64,000 bases of DNA from Hybos culiciformis (Eukaryota > Arthropoda > Insecta > Diptera > Hybotidae): contig OZ023273.1 of NCBI GenBank assembly GCA_964007475.1, forward strand, positions 146,975,308-147,039,307, read 5' to 3'. This document shows, in pieces, positions 26,983-39,000 of this stretch. Position 1 is the first letter of the stretch, and each line of letters starts with the position of its first letter. Under the pieces are notes generated by a model. That model saw nothing but the letters and a program-made list of their open reading frames with translations. It was not told the DNA's origin and did no database searches. A program made the translations under genes and the position numbers.

Positions 26983-27643
26983 ATTCTACTTGTGGCACAA
27001 AAATTTAAATTGTGATAAGTAAAATATTAAGAAAAATTATTTTTTATATGATTTAACAAGAATTTTGTACAAGTGAGCAAATATCAGGTCCGTGGAAACT
27101 GATAGTTTTGTAACAAAAGTGTAAGGAAATTTTAACGAAAATTGTTTTCTAATATTTTCTTTTGAAATAATATTTTCTAAACCAATATTTCTGAGTCATT
27201 CAAAAATTTTAAAGAAAATTTTCTATATAATTTAACGCTTTAACTGATATTTTTGTTTTCAACATTATATTTATTTTTCCAGAAAATTCGTTCCTTGATA
27301 CGTATGTACACATATTTGTATGAAGGTATCTTATATGTGAGAAAAAAAACACACAATATTCTCAAGAATATTTTATCACTCTTTAAAAAGAAGTTGTAAA
27401 GAGCCTTTTTCACACATCCTTTATTATTTCTATTTTAAACTTTTTGTGTATACATATATGCTTGTTTTTTTTTTTTTTGATACTTAAAAATTTCATGACA
27501 ATTCCATGTAAAAAAACAAAACAAAGATAAGTTAAATAAAATGGATTTTTGTTTTTTATTCCTTTTTTTTTGTATTTTCTCGTTTTCATTTTTTTTTTTT
27601 TTTTGAAAATTATTTTATAAAAACAATTTTCAAAGAAATTGAA

Positions 27644-27644
<1 letters not shown>

Positions 27645-27684
<40 letters not shown>
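27645..27684. repeat. (AAT)n microsatellite
   Basis: About thirteen AAT units. Confidence 0.9.
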
Positions 27685-27687
<3 letters not shown>

Positions 27688-30600
27688 TAAAAAGAAAATT
27701 TCTATTAACTTCAAACGAATTTTGTTCGAAGAATATTACATTGAACGAATTAGGTGTGATAGTATATTCAATTTAATCGATATCAATTTTTTTTCTCTCT
27801 GTATTTTCCCTAAAGGCCTCTGGCTCTACAAATTTAATATAAAAATAATAATAACTTCAATAGCAAAATAGCACAAAGAAAGAAAATTTTTGCAATACTG
27901 TAACTATTACTGTGCGCCTTAATAATTTAAATTTAAAATTTTGTGGAAAAAAATTTGTAAGTCTAATAGATTTTCAGAACATGAATCTTATAGATATAAA
28001 TTTAATATTATTTTAAGATTTGAAAAGTTTTGGAGAGACACAAAGATGATAATTACTTTTTCGATGCTACATAGTTAGTTACATAGTTTCTGCAAAACAA
28101 AATTAGGTACAAATGATAAAAATATTTATCTTTTACGTATTTTCTTGATGATCCTCTGTGAAAACGTAATACAATTTTTTGTTTTTATTTTTCAAAACCA
28201 TTTTTATTTTTTTTTGTTTTTGGGTGAAAATTGTTTATTACTTTTTCACAAGTTGTCACATTGTTTTCCCAAGAGTACTTTGGAAAATTTAATACAAAAA
28301 GTGTTAAACAAAAAAAACCTAGGTTTTGTTTATAGAAAATTTTTTACACCCAAAATTTATTTAAAAAAAAAAAAAAAAACAAAAAATGAAAAATAAATTT
28401 AAAGACAATTGAATTTCACAGACAATAAAATTAAAAAATAAAAAATAAAAAAAAAAAAAACAAAAAAACTTTTCAGGAAATATAAATGTGCTAAATAAAT
28501 TTCATTTAAAAGTTATTGAACAAAATTTTATTAAACAACACAAAAAAAAAAAAAATAACCAAAATCTTTTAGTTCGAATATTATATGAAAAACTTTAATG
28601 TGCGCAAAATTGATTTTTGATTTCTAAAGTTTATTTTAGATAAAAAAAAAATCTAAAAAAAAACAAAACTAGAGCCAAAAACTTTAAGTAGTTTTTGAAG
28701 TAGTTAAAATTTAATTACTTAAATAATTATTTAAATTATTTAAAAAAAAAAAAGTTAAACTCATGTTCAATTTCTTAATTTTTTCTTAACATTTGTGAAA
28801 TTTCAAACGTAGTTCTAAAAAAAATTGAGACTTTTTGAGATATGAAAACTCTTGTTTTATTTTTCGTTTTCCAAATTTGGAATCACCAAAATGAAGCATT
28901 TTATGCTGTATTCAATGCCTTAAAGTGGTATTATATAAATAATATATCATTTATGAACATGTTCATGTGCAGGTAGTTTTTAATTAATTAAATAATTATA
29001 GATACATGTGGCGTAATGTACATAATATGTATGTTTAATAATAAATATATATCTATTTAAATGTTTACTAAAAAAAATGTGTCTTAATTTTGTGTATAGT
29101 TAGTTATTCATTATGAACATAATATTAAAAATAAATCTTTCTGTCATTATTTTGTAATTATTATGACTAAAAGATTTATGAGGAAGAAAATTTATTCATC
29201 AGAACATTATTAAATATTTTTACACCTACGCAGCACTTACTGATAGATACATAATGTACAAATAAAAATTTTAACATAACAAAAAAATTTAATATTCTGT
29301 AAATTTTTTTAAACTATTATATATATAACATGACATAGATCCCACATTTTATTAGATGAAAGATTGTTATTCCTAAACATTTCAACATTCATGATCCATA
29401 AGTCAAGTTTTTTTTTTTTTTCTAAATCAAGTCTTGTTTTTATCCAGAATATTTCGCAAAACAAAACGCACTCCCAAAAGACAGTTATTTTTACGTTTTT
29501 TTTTTAATAGAATGTGCAAAATTTATCAATTTTAATATATTGGTTGTCAATTTAATTGAAAACAAATTAGGAACACGAACAAAGTTAAAAATATGACACT
29601 TTGAATTTTGTTTTTTTTTTATCCGATAAAATGATGAAAGAAAAATAAAAGTTATACTAAAAAAAAAAATATATATTTATATAATTTCGATTCTTTTTCT
29701 TTTTTTTTGTTAACATGTTGGTATCTGATACCATCACAATCTAATGGGATTTGAATTTGAAATTTATTTATACAGACATATATCTACATATTATTTTTTA
29801 ACTTTATATTCTTTGTTAAAAAATATGTTTTTAAAAAAAATATAAAAGTATATATTTTATTGATAAAAACGAATTTTTTGTTATTTATTTTTATTTTATT
29901 TTTTTTGGAACGTGTATTGGGGATATCCTTTTACGTTTTTTTTTTTTTTTTTACAAAAAAATAAATATAAAACTTTGCATCATATGTTCCTTTGTATTAT
30001 GATACAAAAATTTATAGTATATGTATAAACATTTTGTACATACATTCGTATTGTACATATAAAAATGTCAACACAAAGTTTTATATATGAGTTATTCTTT
30101 TGCTTACTTATATAAACAACATAACAAAAGCTGATAATATGAAGCGAAAGCGTTTATATGTTATATATGTAATACAGACATAATTTACTTTAAAATATAA
30201 ACTCTAAGAGTGCAAGAAAATATATTTATCCACATGTAGTACATATCTATGCTTTGAAAATAAATTTATATCTTTGTGTCATGACCGGAATATCGTAGAG
30301 ATATCCCGATTTATGGTTTCCATCTTTTATTTGTATACAGTTTTTTTGCATTTATTTGAGATTTTTATTTTATCAAAATAAAAATTTTTCATCTCATAAT
30401 TTAAATTAAATAATTTTTATTTATTTATAATTGAAAGGAAATTATAAAAATCGAAATCATTGTATTCTTATTTTAATACCATTAAATGTTTTTATAAGAA
30501 GAAGATCATAATGAACTTTGAAAGTGTACATCTTTGTTTTGGATTCATAATTATATAATCTAAATCTAAAAGAAATTAAATTCAAAGACTTTCTAACCTT

Positions 30601-31256
30601 TTGAGGTAAATAAAGAATTATTATTATTATTTTTTGCCCTTCTTAAACAAAATTTTATAAATTTAAGTTATCTAACCTTTTTTTTTTAAAAATATTGTTA
30701 TCGATTCCAATAAATTTTTTTTTTTCATGTATATAGCAGCATAAAATGAACCTTAAAACTTAAATTGAATTCAAAATATTGTATGTTCCTACCTTGAAAA
30801 AAAAAATTGATTTATAAAATAGAAATCGAATAAATTTTATTTAACACATTATTTATAAAAAATATGTATTATATTTATATACATATATACCTATATTAAG
30901 ATTTTCCTCATTTTGGGAAATAAATCTTGTTATTTTTCTTTCAAAAATAAAATCATAAAAATGATAATATTAAAATAAAAAAAAACCAAATAATCTTAAA
31001 AAGAAAATTCCATCGTTGATTTCAAAAAATATTACATCTATATTGTGGATTAATGCCTGTCGGTCATATTCAATTTCAAAATAGAAATCGCAATAGTAAT
31101 AATCGATCGATCTTTATCCAATCATTTTCAAATCTATTTTCACTCAAAATATTTATATGTGGAAATATAATTGGATTATTGAATTTTATCAGGATCGTTG
31201 ATTTACTTACTTAAACATAAACCAAGAATTTTTGTTATTATTTGTTGTAAGCTATA

Positions 31257-31697
31257 CAGCGTTTCTCAACCTTTGTACTATTGCGACCTATAAAATATGA
31301 ATACAAAATAACGCGACCCTCAATGTGAAAAATAACGCGACGAAATCTGAAAAATTTAATAACAAGCTAGAAAGACACCTTTAAAATGTTTTATTTATTT
31401 TTATTTTAACGACTTATAATATGTTGTTGACACATTCATTTGATAATTAATTTTTTTTCGTTCGATTTGTTTAAAGCGAATGAATTTTAAAAGCTGTTTT
31501 ATTATTATCAATCTAAAAACAGAGCAATCTGTTAGAAAATAGATGTATAGATTAATTCTTCTTACATAATCAAAATATTTTATTATTCTTGAAAAAATAT
31601 ATGTAGCATTTGTAATAGAATTTTCCCATTAAAACGACCCATTGAAAATCTTTCGCGACCCAAATTCGGGTCGCGACCCTAAGGTTGAGAAACACTG
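31257..31697. mobile_element. hAT-type MITE, 441 bp
   Basis: Terminal inverted repeats of 17 bp, CAGCGTTTCTCAACCTT at 31257-31273 and, in reverse complement, CAGTGTTTCTCAACCTT at 31681-31697, differ at one position. CAGTGTTTCTCAACC ends are widespread among hAT MITEs. AGCTATA flanks both sides (31250-31256 and 31698-31704), giving a 7-bp duplication with the expected eighth base shifted or mutated. Subterminal GCGACC motifs recur near both ends (CGCGACCCT; TCGCGACCC). No coding capacity. Its ends differ from the 1411-1752 MITE, so it is a separate family. Confidence 0.88.
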
Positions 31698-31704
31698 AGC
31701 TATA

Positions 31705-33479
31705 AGACATTTAAAATAAACTATGAAGTAACATTACTTAGTTTGACATTATTTACAGCCGAATTTTCATCTAAATGAACAAAATTTGACTGAAATTGAA
31801 AATTTTTTCAGAATGTTTGATTATTTTATTTCTGATAAGATATCGTAGTCAAAAAATTGTCACAACTTTGAAATCTGGAAACATAACAAGATGAATTGAA
31901 TTGAATGATTTGAAGAAGAAAAAAAAACATAAAAAATTTTTTTTTTATATTTGAATGATTTTTCCTATAACTGAAAATTAACTGATTTTCTTTTTGTTTA
32001 GCACGAAAAAGGATCTCTCTCTAAACAATGTCTAAAGTAATTTTTTTTGAGTTAGGGATAGAAAGAAGATTATTTTAAAAGATGAATTATTTATTACCAA
32101 GAAATAAAAAAAATAAAACATAGTAATAATAATAATAATAATAAGTAATAATAATGATAATGATAATATATGATATTATTATGTATTTTCACCTTTTTTT
32201 TTTTATTCATCTCTGTATCTAAAACATATAAATATAATTTCATATTATATAATGGAAATCTGTGAATAATGGAAGTTACAAAAAGGTCTATATATTCGAA
32301 TTTTCAGGTTTTTTTTTTCTTTTGGAATTCAGTTTAATTTGACGGACAAGTAATGAAATTTTTATGGTAATTTATAAAAAAAAAAAAGATTAATTGTTTT
32401 CTTTTTTTGTTAATTTTTATATTGGTTTGTGTAAAATACAATAAGAAAAAAATTATGAATAATAAACCGGATTTTTTTTTTAGAAATAAATGGAAATGAA
32501 AATTTTTTGAATTTTATATTCAAAGAACTTTTCATATATTTTGTTTTTTTTTAGTAATGTTTTTAACATTTATATAAAATAATCATCCCTTTACTAACAC
32601 GTCTGTAATAAAATTTTGGTCACACCCTTAACACCTTTATGTGTTCAAAACTTCATATAATTTCAAAACTTGTTACCATGAATATTATTAAAACGAAACC
32701 ATATGCATGATTTTATATGATTATTAAATGTAATTTTATAATAATTTTGTTTAGAATAATTTTATTAATTCAATGACTTTTGATTCTATAATAAAAATAC
32801 AAAGAACACCACATAATATTTATTAAAATATTTTAATATTTATAGATTATCTCATTTTCCATTATTCTAACTATGGCAACCATTAAAAAAAAACAAAAAT
32901 GAACAATTTGTAAAAGCTTTTACAATTTCCCATGAAATATTTTAACACAATAGATATAATATAAAAATTAAATCATAATGATTAAAATTTAATCCTATTT
33001 TATATCATTTTACTTAAAATGATTTTAAATCCTAAAATATTATTACAAAAAAAAAAAAAATAAAAATCATAAAAATGTAGAAATAAATTGGAAATGTCCA
33101 TCAAAAAAAAAAAAGAAAATTTTTCTCATATATTTTGGTTTTTTTTTTTTTCTATACATACATTTTTTTTTTTTTAGATAGATGGAATCCAATAATAAAT
33201 ATTTCTATCTTTAATCTGTAATTTATTTAGTAAAAATTCACTATTTTCATATTGGAGTTTTTTTTTTTTTTTTTTTGAACGAATAAAAGTTCTATCATTT
33301 CAGTCGAATAATCACGTGAATTCTGTTAAAATATATATATATAGCTTTTTTTATTTTATTTCTGGACAGCTACTTATAAAAATCATCAATGGTTATTTCA
33401 GCCATGAAATGGTTATGAGTTATTCTATATTTGAAATGAAGGAATTTATTTTTAAAGAAAAATTATTTTCGTATGAAAA
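31705..33479. other. A+T-rich stretch, no recognised gene
   Basis: Contains an imperfect AAT array at about 32122-32166 and many homopolymer runs. Confidence 0.6.
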
Positions 33480-33718
33480 TAATTTTAATGCGCATGGCTT
33501 CGGTAAGTTGTATTTACATTCGCAAATTTAGCTCGGTAAATGGTCCATTACATGCATCAATACACATGCAATTATAGAGGAATGTAAATTGTATTTACAT
33601 TTATTTCCCTGTGATGTAAATTGTATTTACATTGCTCTATATTGTATTTACATTCTTCATTTTGAACTGCGTTATACTATAAACAAAAATAATATCACTA
33701 AAACTCACAATATTTCTC

Positions 33719-33985
33719 TTTTTTCCTTTTATCTCTAAAAGAAAGAAATAAAATAAATAAAATTAACGTGGAATATTTCCCAAATCCTCTTTTATCTGCA
33801 AAAGAAAGAGAAATTAAAGAAGAATGAACGTGGAATATATCCCAAATCCTCTTTTATCTGCAAAAGAAAGAGAAATTAAAGAAGAATTAACGTGGAATAT
33901 TTCACAAATCTTCTTTTATCTGTAAAAGAAAGGGAAATTAAAGAATGATTAACGTGGAATATTTCCTTCCATTTCTTTTATCTTT
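33719..33985. repeat. 62-bp minisatellite, about four units
   Basis: AACGTGGAATAT begins at 33765, 33827, 33889 and 33951, an exact 62-base spacing. Each unit also has CCTCTTTTATCTGCAAAAGA followed by an AAGAGAAATTAAAGAA-like segment. The outer units are degenerate. Confidence 0.92.
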
Positions 33986-34060
33986 ATTTTTTATTATAAA
34001 TTATCTCTATATTCTCTCTTTGCAACTACCTCTCCCATGCACATTAAAGCAGTATACAAT

Positions 34061-34228
34061 ACATGTTAATCAAATTTGTTATACAGCTCGTTGTGTATAC
34101 ACACAAACACATAGACACGAGTCAATATTATATCACTCGACCTTCGTTCTCGTGATATAAACATGACTCGTGTCTATGTGTTTGTGTGTATACACAACTC
34201 GCAAGAATAACAAATTTTCTTAACATGT
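34061..34228. repeat. 168-bp palindrome with long, near-perfect arms
   Basis: Arms of about 80 bases begin with ACATGTTAA on each strand. They contain a perfect 35-base block that starts GTTGTGTATACACACAAACA and ends CACGAGTCA. The loop is only a few bases near 34145. Transcribed, it would make a long hairpin RNA. Confidence 0.9.
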
Positions 34229-34244
34229 ATTGTAATCTACTATT

Positions 34245-35433
34245 ATGTTTCATTAATTTATTTCTGATTCATTAATAAATGTTTGTACACATATGTTTGA
34301 AAATATAAAAAAAATTATATTAACCTTCAAACGTCAAGTTTCAAAGTATATTTTAATGTATGTTTTTTTTACATATATTATTGGTGACCAATGTTAAATG
34401 TCATCAATTATAATTGTGTTACTTACGTTTTTGTTTTTTGTTATCAATTATCAACATAACATAAAAATATTGAAATATTAGGAAATTAAAGCAAATAAAT
34501 TCAAGAAAAATTTAAAATATTTGATTAAAATTATATCTTCTTCTTTATATCTGTGCTGAAAACTTTCTAAAACAAGTTATTTATATTTTTTCGTATAAAA
34601 GTTATTGAGTCGAACAATAAATCCATTTTGCGATATTTTTCAGTGAATTTTCATTCTATTATGCAATTTTTTTCAGTGAAGGAAACGAAATTTTTTTATA
34701 TGTCTCTAGAACACTAAAGAAGGAACATTAAAACCGAGAATTTAGATGTAAGCCCAATTCTAATAGTCAGAATTAAAAAAAAAAAAAAATTTTGTAATAT
34801 ATAATAAAATCAATTTTTGTATAATTCAATTTAGAATAAAAAAAAAATTTTTTTTACATGATTTTCAGTTAATATTCAAAAAAAAACCTAAACACTAGTA
34901 AATCAAATTGATGCGCATTGCAATAAATATTTATATATTGAGATTTAAAAAAAAACTTTTTTCAATACTAGTTAGGTGCATTGTGCATACAAACATAAAT
35001 CAATCAAAAAAATATTCTTATTTTTTTTTATTAGGGCCAAATTTATTTTTTTTTTTTTATATTTTATATTTTTATTTTCAGGAATATAATATTTATTGGA
35101 AAATTAAAATTATATCAGTTTTGATTTGAAAAAATATTCAATAATCTGATAAATTAAATAATATCATGAAATTTTTGAATAATATTCAAAAATTTATTAT
35201 TAAACTTTAAATGCTTTTTAAATTTAAATATTTTTTGTTAGATAAATTCATAATAATCAAAATTTGAAATTTTTTGTCATGCTTTCTCTACCGCAGCATT
35301 TGTAAAATATTCAAGCTCATGAAGTCACACTTTTTTCTCATATTGTCATTATAAATCTCATATTGAAACTTTAATACTTTAGGAACTTTTAAGCGTAAAC
35401 TTTAGATTTTTCAAATCATACAAATGAATGTTT
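34245..35433. other. A+T-rich stretch, no recognised gene
   Basis: Nothing supported; the open frame at 34908-35129 is low-complexity. Confidence 0.6.
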
Positions 35434-35575
35434 GTCGGCCGTCATGGTGTAGTGGTATTGCCATTATCCTACGACGTTTTCAGTCGTGGGTTCGATTCCT
35501 ACCTCGGACTGGAATTTGTGTCAATTTTTCAATTTGTCTCACTTGAAATAAGTGTTTGTGTTGTTAAAAAAATAA
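35434..35575 (+). mobile_element. tRNA-derived SINE
   Basis: A box (TGGTGTAGTGG at 35445-35455) and B box (GGTTCGATTCC at 35489-35499) of an RNA polymerase III promoter are intact. An anticodon-like stem ACGAC/GTCGT (35471-35475, 35483-35487) with 7-base loop GTTTTCA and a T stem around TTCGATT are present. The acceptor arms do not pair, and the T stem overlaps the anticodon stem with no variable loop, so this is not a working tRNA. The head looks most like tRNA-Glu or -Asp. A non-tRNA body of about 65 bases ending in GTTTGTGTTGTT and an A-rich tail follow. No target duplication was identified. Confidence 0.65.
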
Positions 35576-35986
35576 AAGAAATATAATATTGATCTCTTAG
35601 TTTAGCCAATTAAGTATAGTCAATGCGTCATATAATATTACATATTAATTTGTAGTTGTTAAGCGAACAGCAGAGTTCACACAACTATCTATACAGAACA
35701 ATAGTATTGCAATAAAGTACAAAATTTTAAAACATGAATTCATTAATCTATTTAAGAGTGCACAAAAAAAATTATTTAATTGCAATTTATTCTAAAAAAA
35801 AAAATCCTCGTTAAAAAACTAGCAATATTAAAAAAAAAAAAAGTGATAAATAATGTAAACAACCTTTTTATAGCTGCGACATATTGTAAGTATTTTTTGT
35901 GTAATATCAATTGAACGCATTTTCAAGGATTCTTATATAACTTTTTATGTTATGTGTAAAGCACATATTCATTGAAATATTTTTAG

Positions 35987-36065
35987 ATTTAACTTCAACA
36001 TGGGTAATTTCACACACGACTTAGTTTTGAATAAAATTTCAAATCAACCGCAAACAGATCATTGA
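35987..36065 (+). other. Candidate short coding exon after a splice-like site
   Basis: ATATTTTTAG is followed by a frame reading FNFN, then MGNFTHDLVLNKISNQPQTD and H before TGA at 36063. The patch is richer in G+C than its flanks. Twenty-five codons cannot be told from chance here. Confidence 0.12.
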
Positions 36066-39000
36066 ACTTAGAATGATGGAGGTGATTTTAGCATGAAAAT
36101 TGAATTTACCCATCAAATTAACATTATTTATATACCTAATCCCTTTTTAAATCCTTTTTAATTATTAATTTGATGAGAAAAATCAATGTAATTTATTTCT
36201 AAATCAAAAAATCAATTTTTTTTTTTCAATATTATTATTATTTTTTTTTTTCCTATTTCGTATTTTATATTGAACTATTTAGAAATTGTAAAAAGGGATT
36301 TAGAAAGTTTGTTAAAGTTGATGAAATGCGATTTTATATATATCAACAATGTTAATTTACAAAAATAATTGTATAATATAGAAAGTATATTTTTGAACGT
36401 TAGAATTCCTCTACATAGTCAATAGTATAAATTTTAAATAAAATTTTTAAAATATTTTTACCAAACTTGTTTTATTTTTAAATGAAATTATTTTAGTAGT
36501 AAGTATGTTTGTAAAATAAACAATTTTTCATTTGATTTGATGTTAATGTTAACTAACGATGATGAGGTGAATGAATTATTGAAATACACATTATGTGATT
36601 TTTATTTACATAGAAAAGCATTAAATATACATTATATATCATTATAGTTTATTAATTAAGATTAGAAAACGACATTTATATGATTTATAAATAATATTGT
36701 TCTTAAAATATGAACTTTTGGAAAAACTTAGGTTCAAAACTCTCCAATATTGCTTTTGGGCTTTTTTTATACCCTAATAGAAACAATATCTTTCATTCAA
36801 TTACGACCCATAAATGTTTTTTTATATAAATGTTTTTAATATTTTCTTTATTTTTCGTAAAAGTTATGGAAAAATGCCTTTTAGTTGTGAAATGCTTCAA
36901 GGCAATCTTTTTTTTTTTTTTTTTTGCTTTTTGACAACTGATTTTTTAGCTCTGTCAGTTTATTTTCAAAATGTTACGCATAATTTATGAAGGAACATAA
37001 TAAATGTATACAATTGTACATGTACGTACATTAAAAAAAAAATTACAATCAAATGAGTTTAAGTATTAAAGAAAGATATGAAACAAAACAAAAAAAAAAG
37101 GTCCTTTTTAAATCAATTTTATTTTCATTTAAACGGGTATATTTTTCAATTTTTCCAATATCAAAAACATGCAGTAAAACATATGTCGTGCGTCGTCGTC
37201 AAACTAATCAAAAAATAATAACAAACAACAAAAAAAACACAACATTACGTTCATTTCCTTTGGATATAGAAAAAAAAAAATTTGACATACAACCATAAAG
37301 TTATGCAAAATAATAATTTATGTTTTGTTAGGGAAAATTCTTAAAATAAAACGTAATTTTTCCACTTGATTATGTTTTTTATTTATTTTTTTCTTCGTTT
37401 GTAGACCACAAAACTTTCATTCGTTATTAATTTTTGTATGTAACGTAAGCTTATGTGAAAAGAAAAAATAAAGTTTTGGTGAAAAAAACCATAAAAAAAA
37501 TTTTTTTTCTCTTATTTATTTTACATGGAAATAAAGAAATCAAGAAAAATCTCATTTATCAAAAAAAAATGGTCATGTTAAAATTATCCTAAGATCGAAA
37601 AGAAAAGTTGAAAAAAAAAAATATGTAATTTTAACCCTAAAATAAAATATAGTACTTTTTCAAGAACCCCAAGCAAACAACATATTTGTCATATTACAAA
37701 ATGAATTATGTTTTTATTTGACTCAAAAGTCAAAATACTAAAAAGCGGTTACTTTTTTTTCGCTCTTTTTTGTTGAAAAGCATTATACTTATACAGCATA
37801 AAATGACATTTAATCATATCCTTTTTATTATTATTATTATTCAAAAATATATGAGAAAAAAGTGCTTGGGTTGAATTTATGTTAAATCCTTCGTTCTACA
37901 TAATATTTAAATGTGGTTGCTTAAAGTGGTGAAAGTAGATTTATTATTCCTTTGAAGAAGATTTCATATATAAATTCTATCAACTGGATACGAGGTTTAT
38001 GGAAGTGTACATTGTAATGATGATTCGCGAATAATATATAGTTTGGTTCTATAATTATTACAAGGATATTTAAAAAAAAAATTTATTAAAAATTTTACCA
38101 AAAATACCAGGCTTTAAAAAATATCAATTCTACTGTCTGCAAAACATAATAGTAGTAGTCAAGCAAAAAAAATTTTTTTTAAGTTCCTTGAAAAACCTTA
38201 TTAAACATTTTCTATTTTTTATAAAACTTTTAAATAATATTTTCATGATTTTTTTTTAACTATACATTAGAAAATGTATACAATAACTTTTCATTTTTGT
38301 GGTTTTAAAAAGAATTATAGTCATATCGATTTACCAATTTGCAGGTATAACTATATAGATCTAGTAATTTAGAAGATACTGATATATAGATTTTTCACAA
38401 CATTCACTAGAATAAGGACCTATATTATTGTAAAAACATTGCTGTTATAGAGGACTGTACTCTTACGAAATATTACTCATAGGGAATTGAAATATTAATA
38501 CATTTACTATATAGAAATAGTTTCAGAATTATAGCGATATTCGAAATTAACGCGATATTAAAAAAAGGATCTGTCGTACCAATTTATTAAACTTCTTCTA
38601 GCTACTTCTACAACAAATACGTTCGCATACGAATATAAGACATGTCGGTCACGTCTTATCTAAGAGTTCTATTCTTTATGATTGTAATCTTGTGCATTTC
38701 ATGCTTATCTGTATTTCATTTGTTCCCATGGTATAAAAAAAGTTGTTTTTTTTTATCATACCTACATTTAAAAAAAATAAGAAACAAAATTTTTTCCACA
38801 ATCTTTGGTGTTACAAATAAAAAAAAGTAACCAAAATAAAATCATACGTACAAAATATATTTATGTACGAATTGTATATACATATACTTATGTAATATAA
38901 TAATTTATTTTTATAAAAGAAAATTAAAGTACATAAAAAATTGGATTTACATTATTTTGCATTGTGAACACTGTATACACACTTTTTTTTGCATATTCAG

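Larger units (their letters stand above)
25479..31256. other. A+T-rich stretch, no recognised gene apart from the minus-strand candidate exon
   Basis: Homopolymers, the AAT array, and a 13-base palindrome GGTATCTGATACC at 29720-29732. Nothing else is supported. The open frame at 28145-28396 is Phe/Lys-rich low complexity. Confidence 0.55.
33480..34244 (+). mobile_element. Palindrome-bearing repeat, copy 2 (about 765 bp)
   Basis: Same block order as the inverted copy at 12521-12945, but longer. The left block contains CGGTAAGTTGTATTTACATT and four TTGTATTTACAT units, three of them within near-palindromic ATGTAAATTGTATTTACAT. After the CTTCATTTTGAAC block comes a 62-bp minisatellite of about four units that copy 1 lacks, then the TTTGCAACTACCTCTC block and a 168-bp palindrome. 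Homology to copy 1 ends at CTACTATT (34237-34244). Left boundary is approximate. No coding capacity. Confidence 0.75.

Noticed and set aside
33765..33985. CRISPR-like array
   Set aside because: The 62-bp units are contiguous tandem copies without unique spacers, in a eukaryotic setting.
35438..35509. Functional tRNA gene
   Set aside because: Acceptor arms do not pair and the T stem overlaps the anticodon stem; treated as a SINE head.
37053..37298. 81-codon plus-strand open frame
   Set aside because: Lys-rich translation of A runs with no recognisable motif; slight G+C rise only around 37190.
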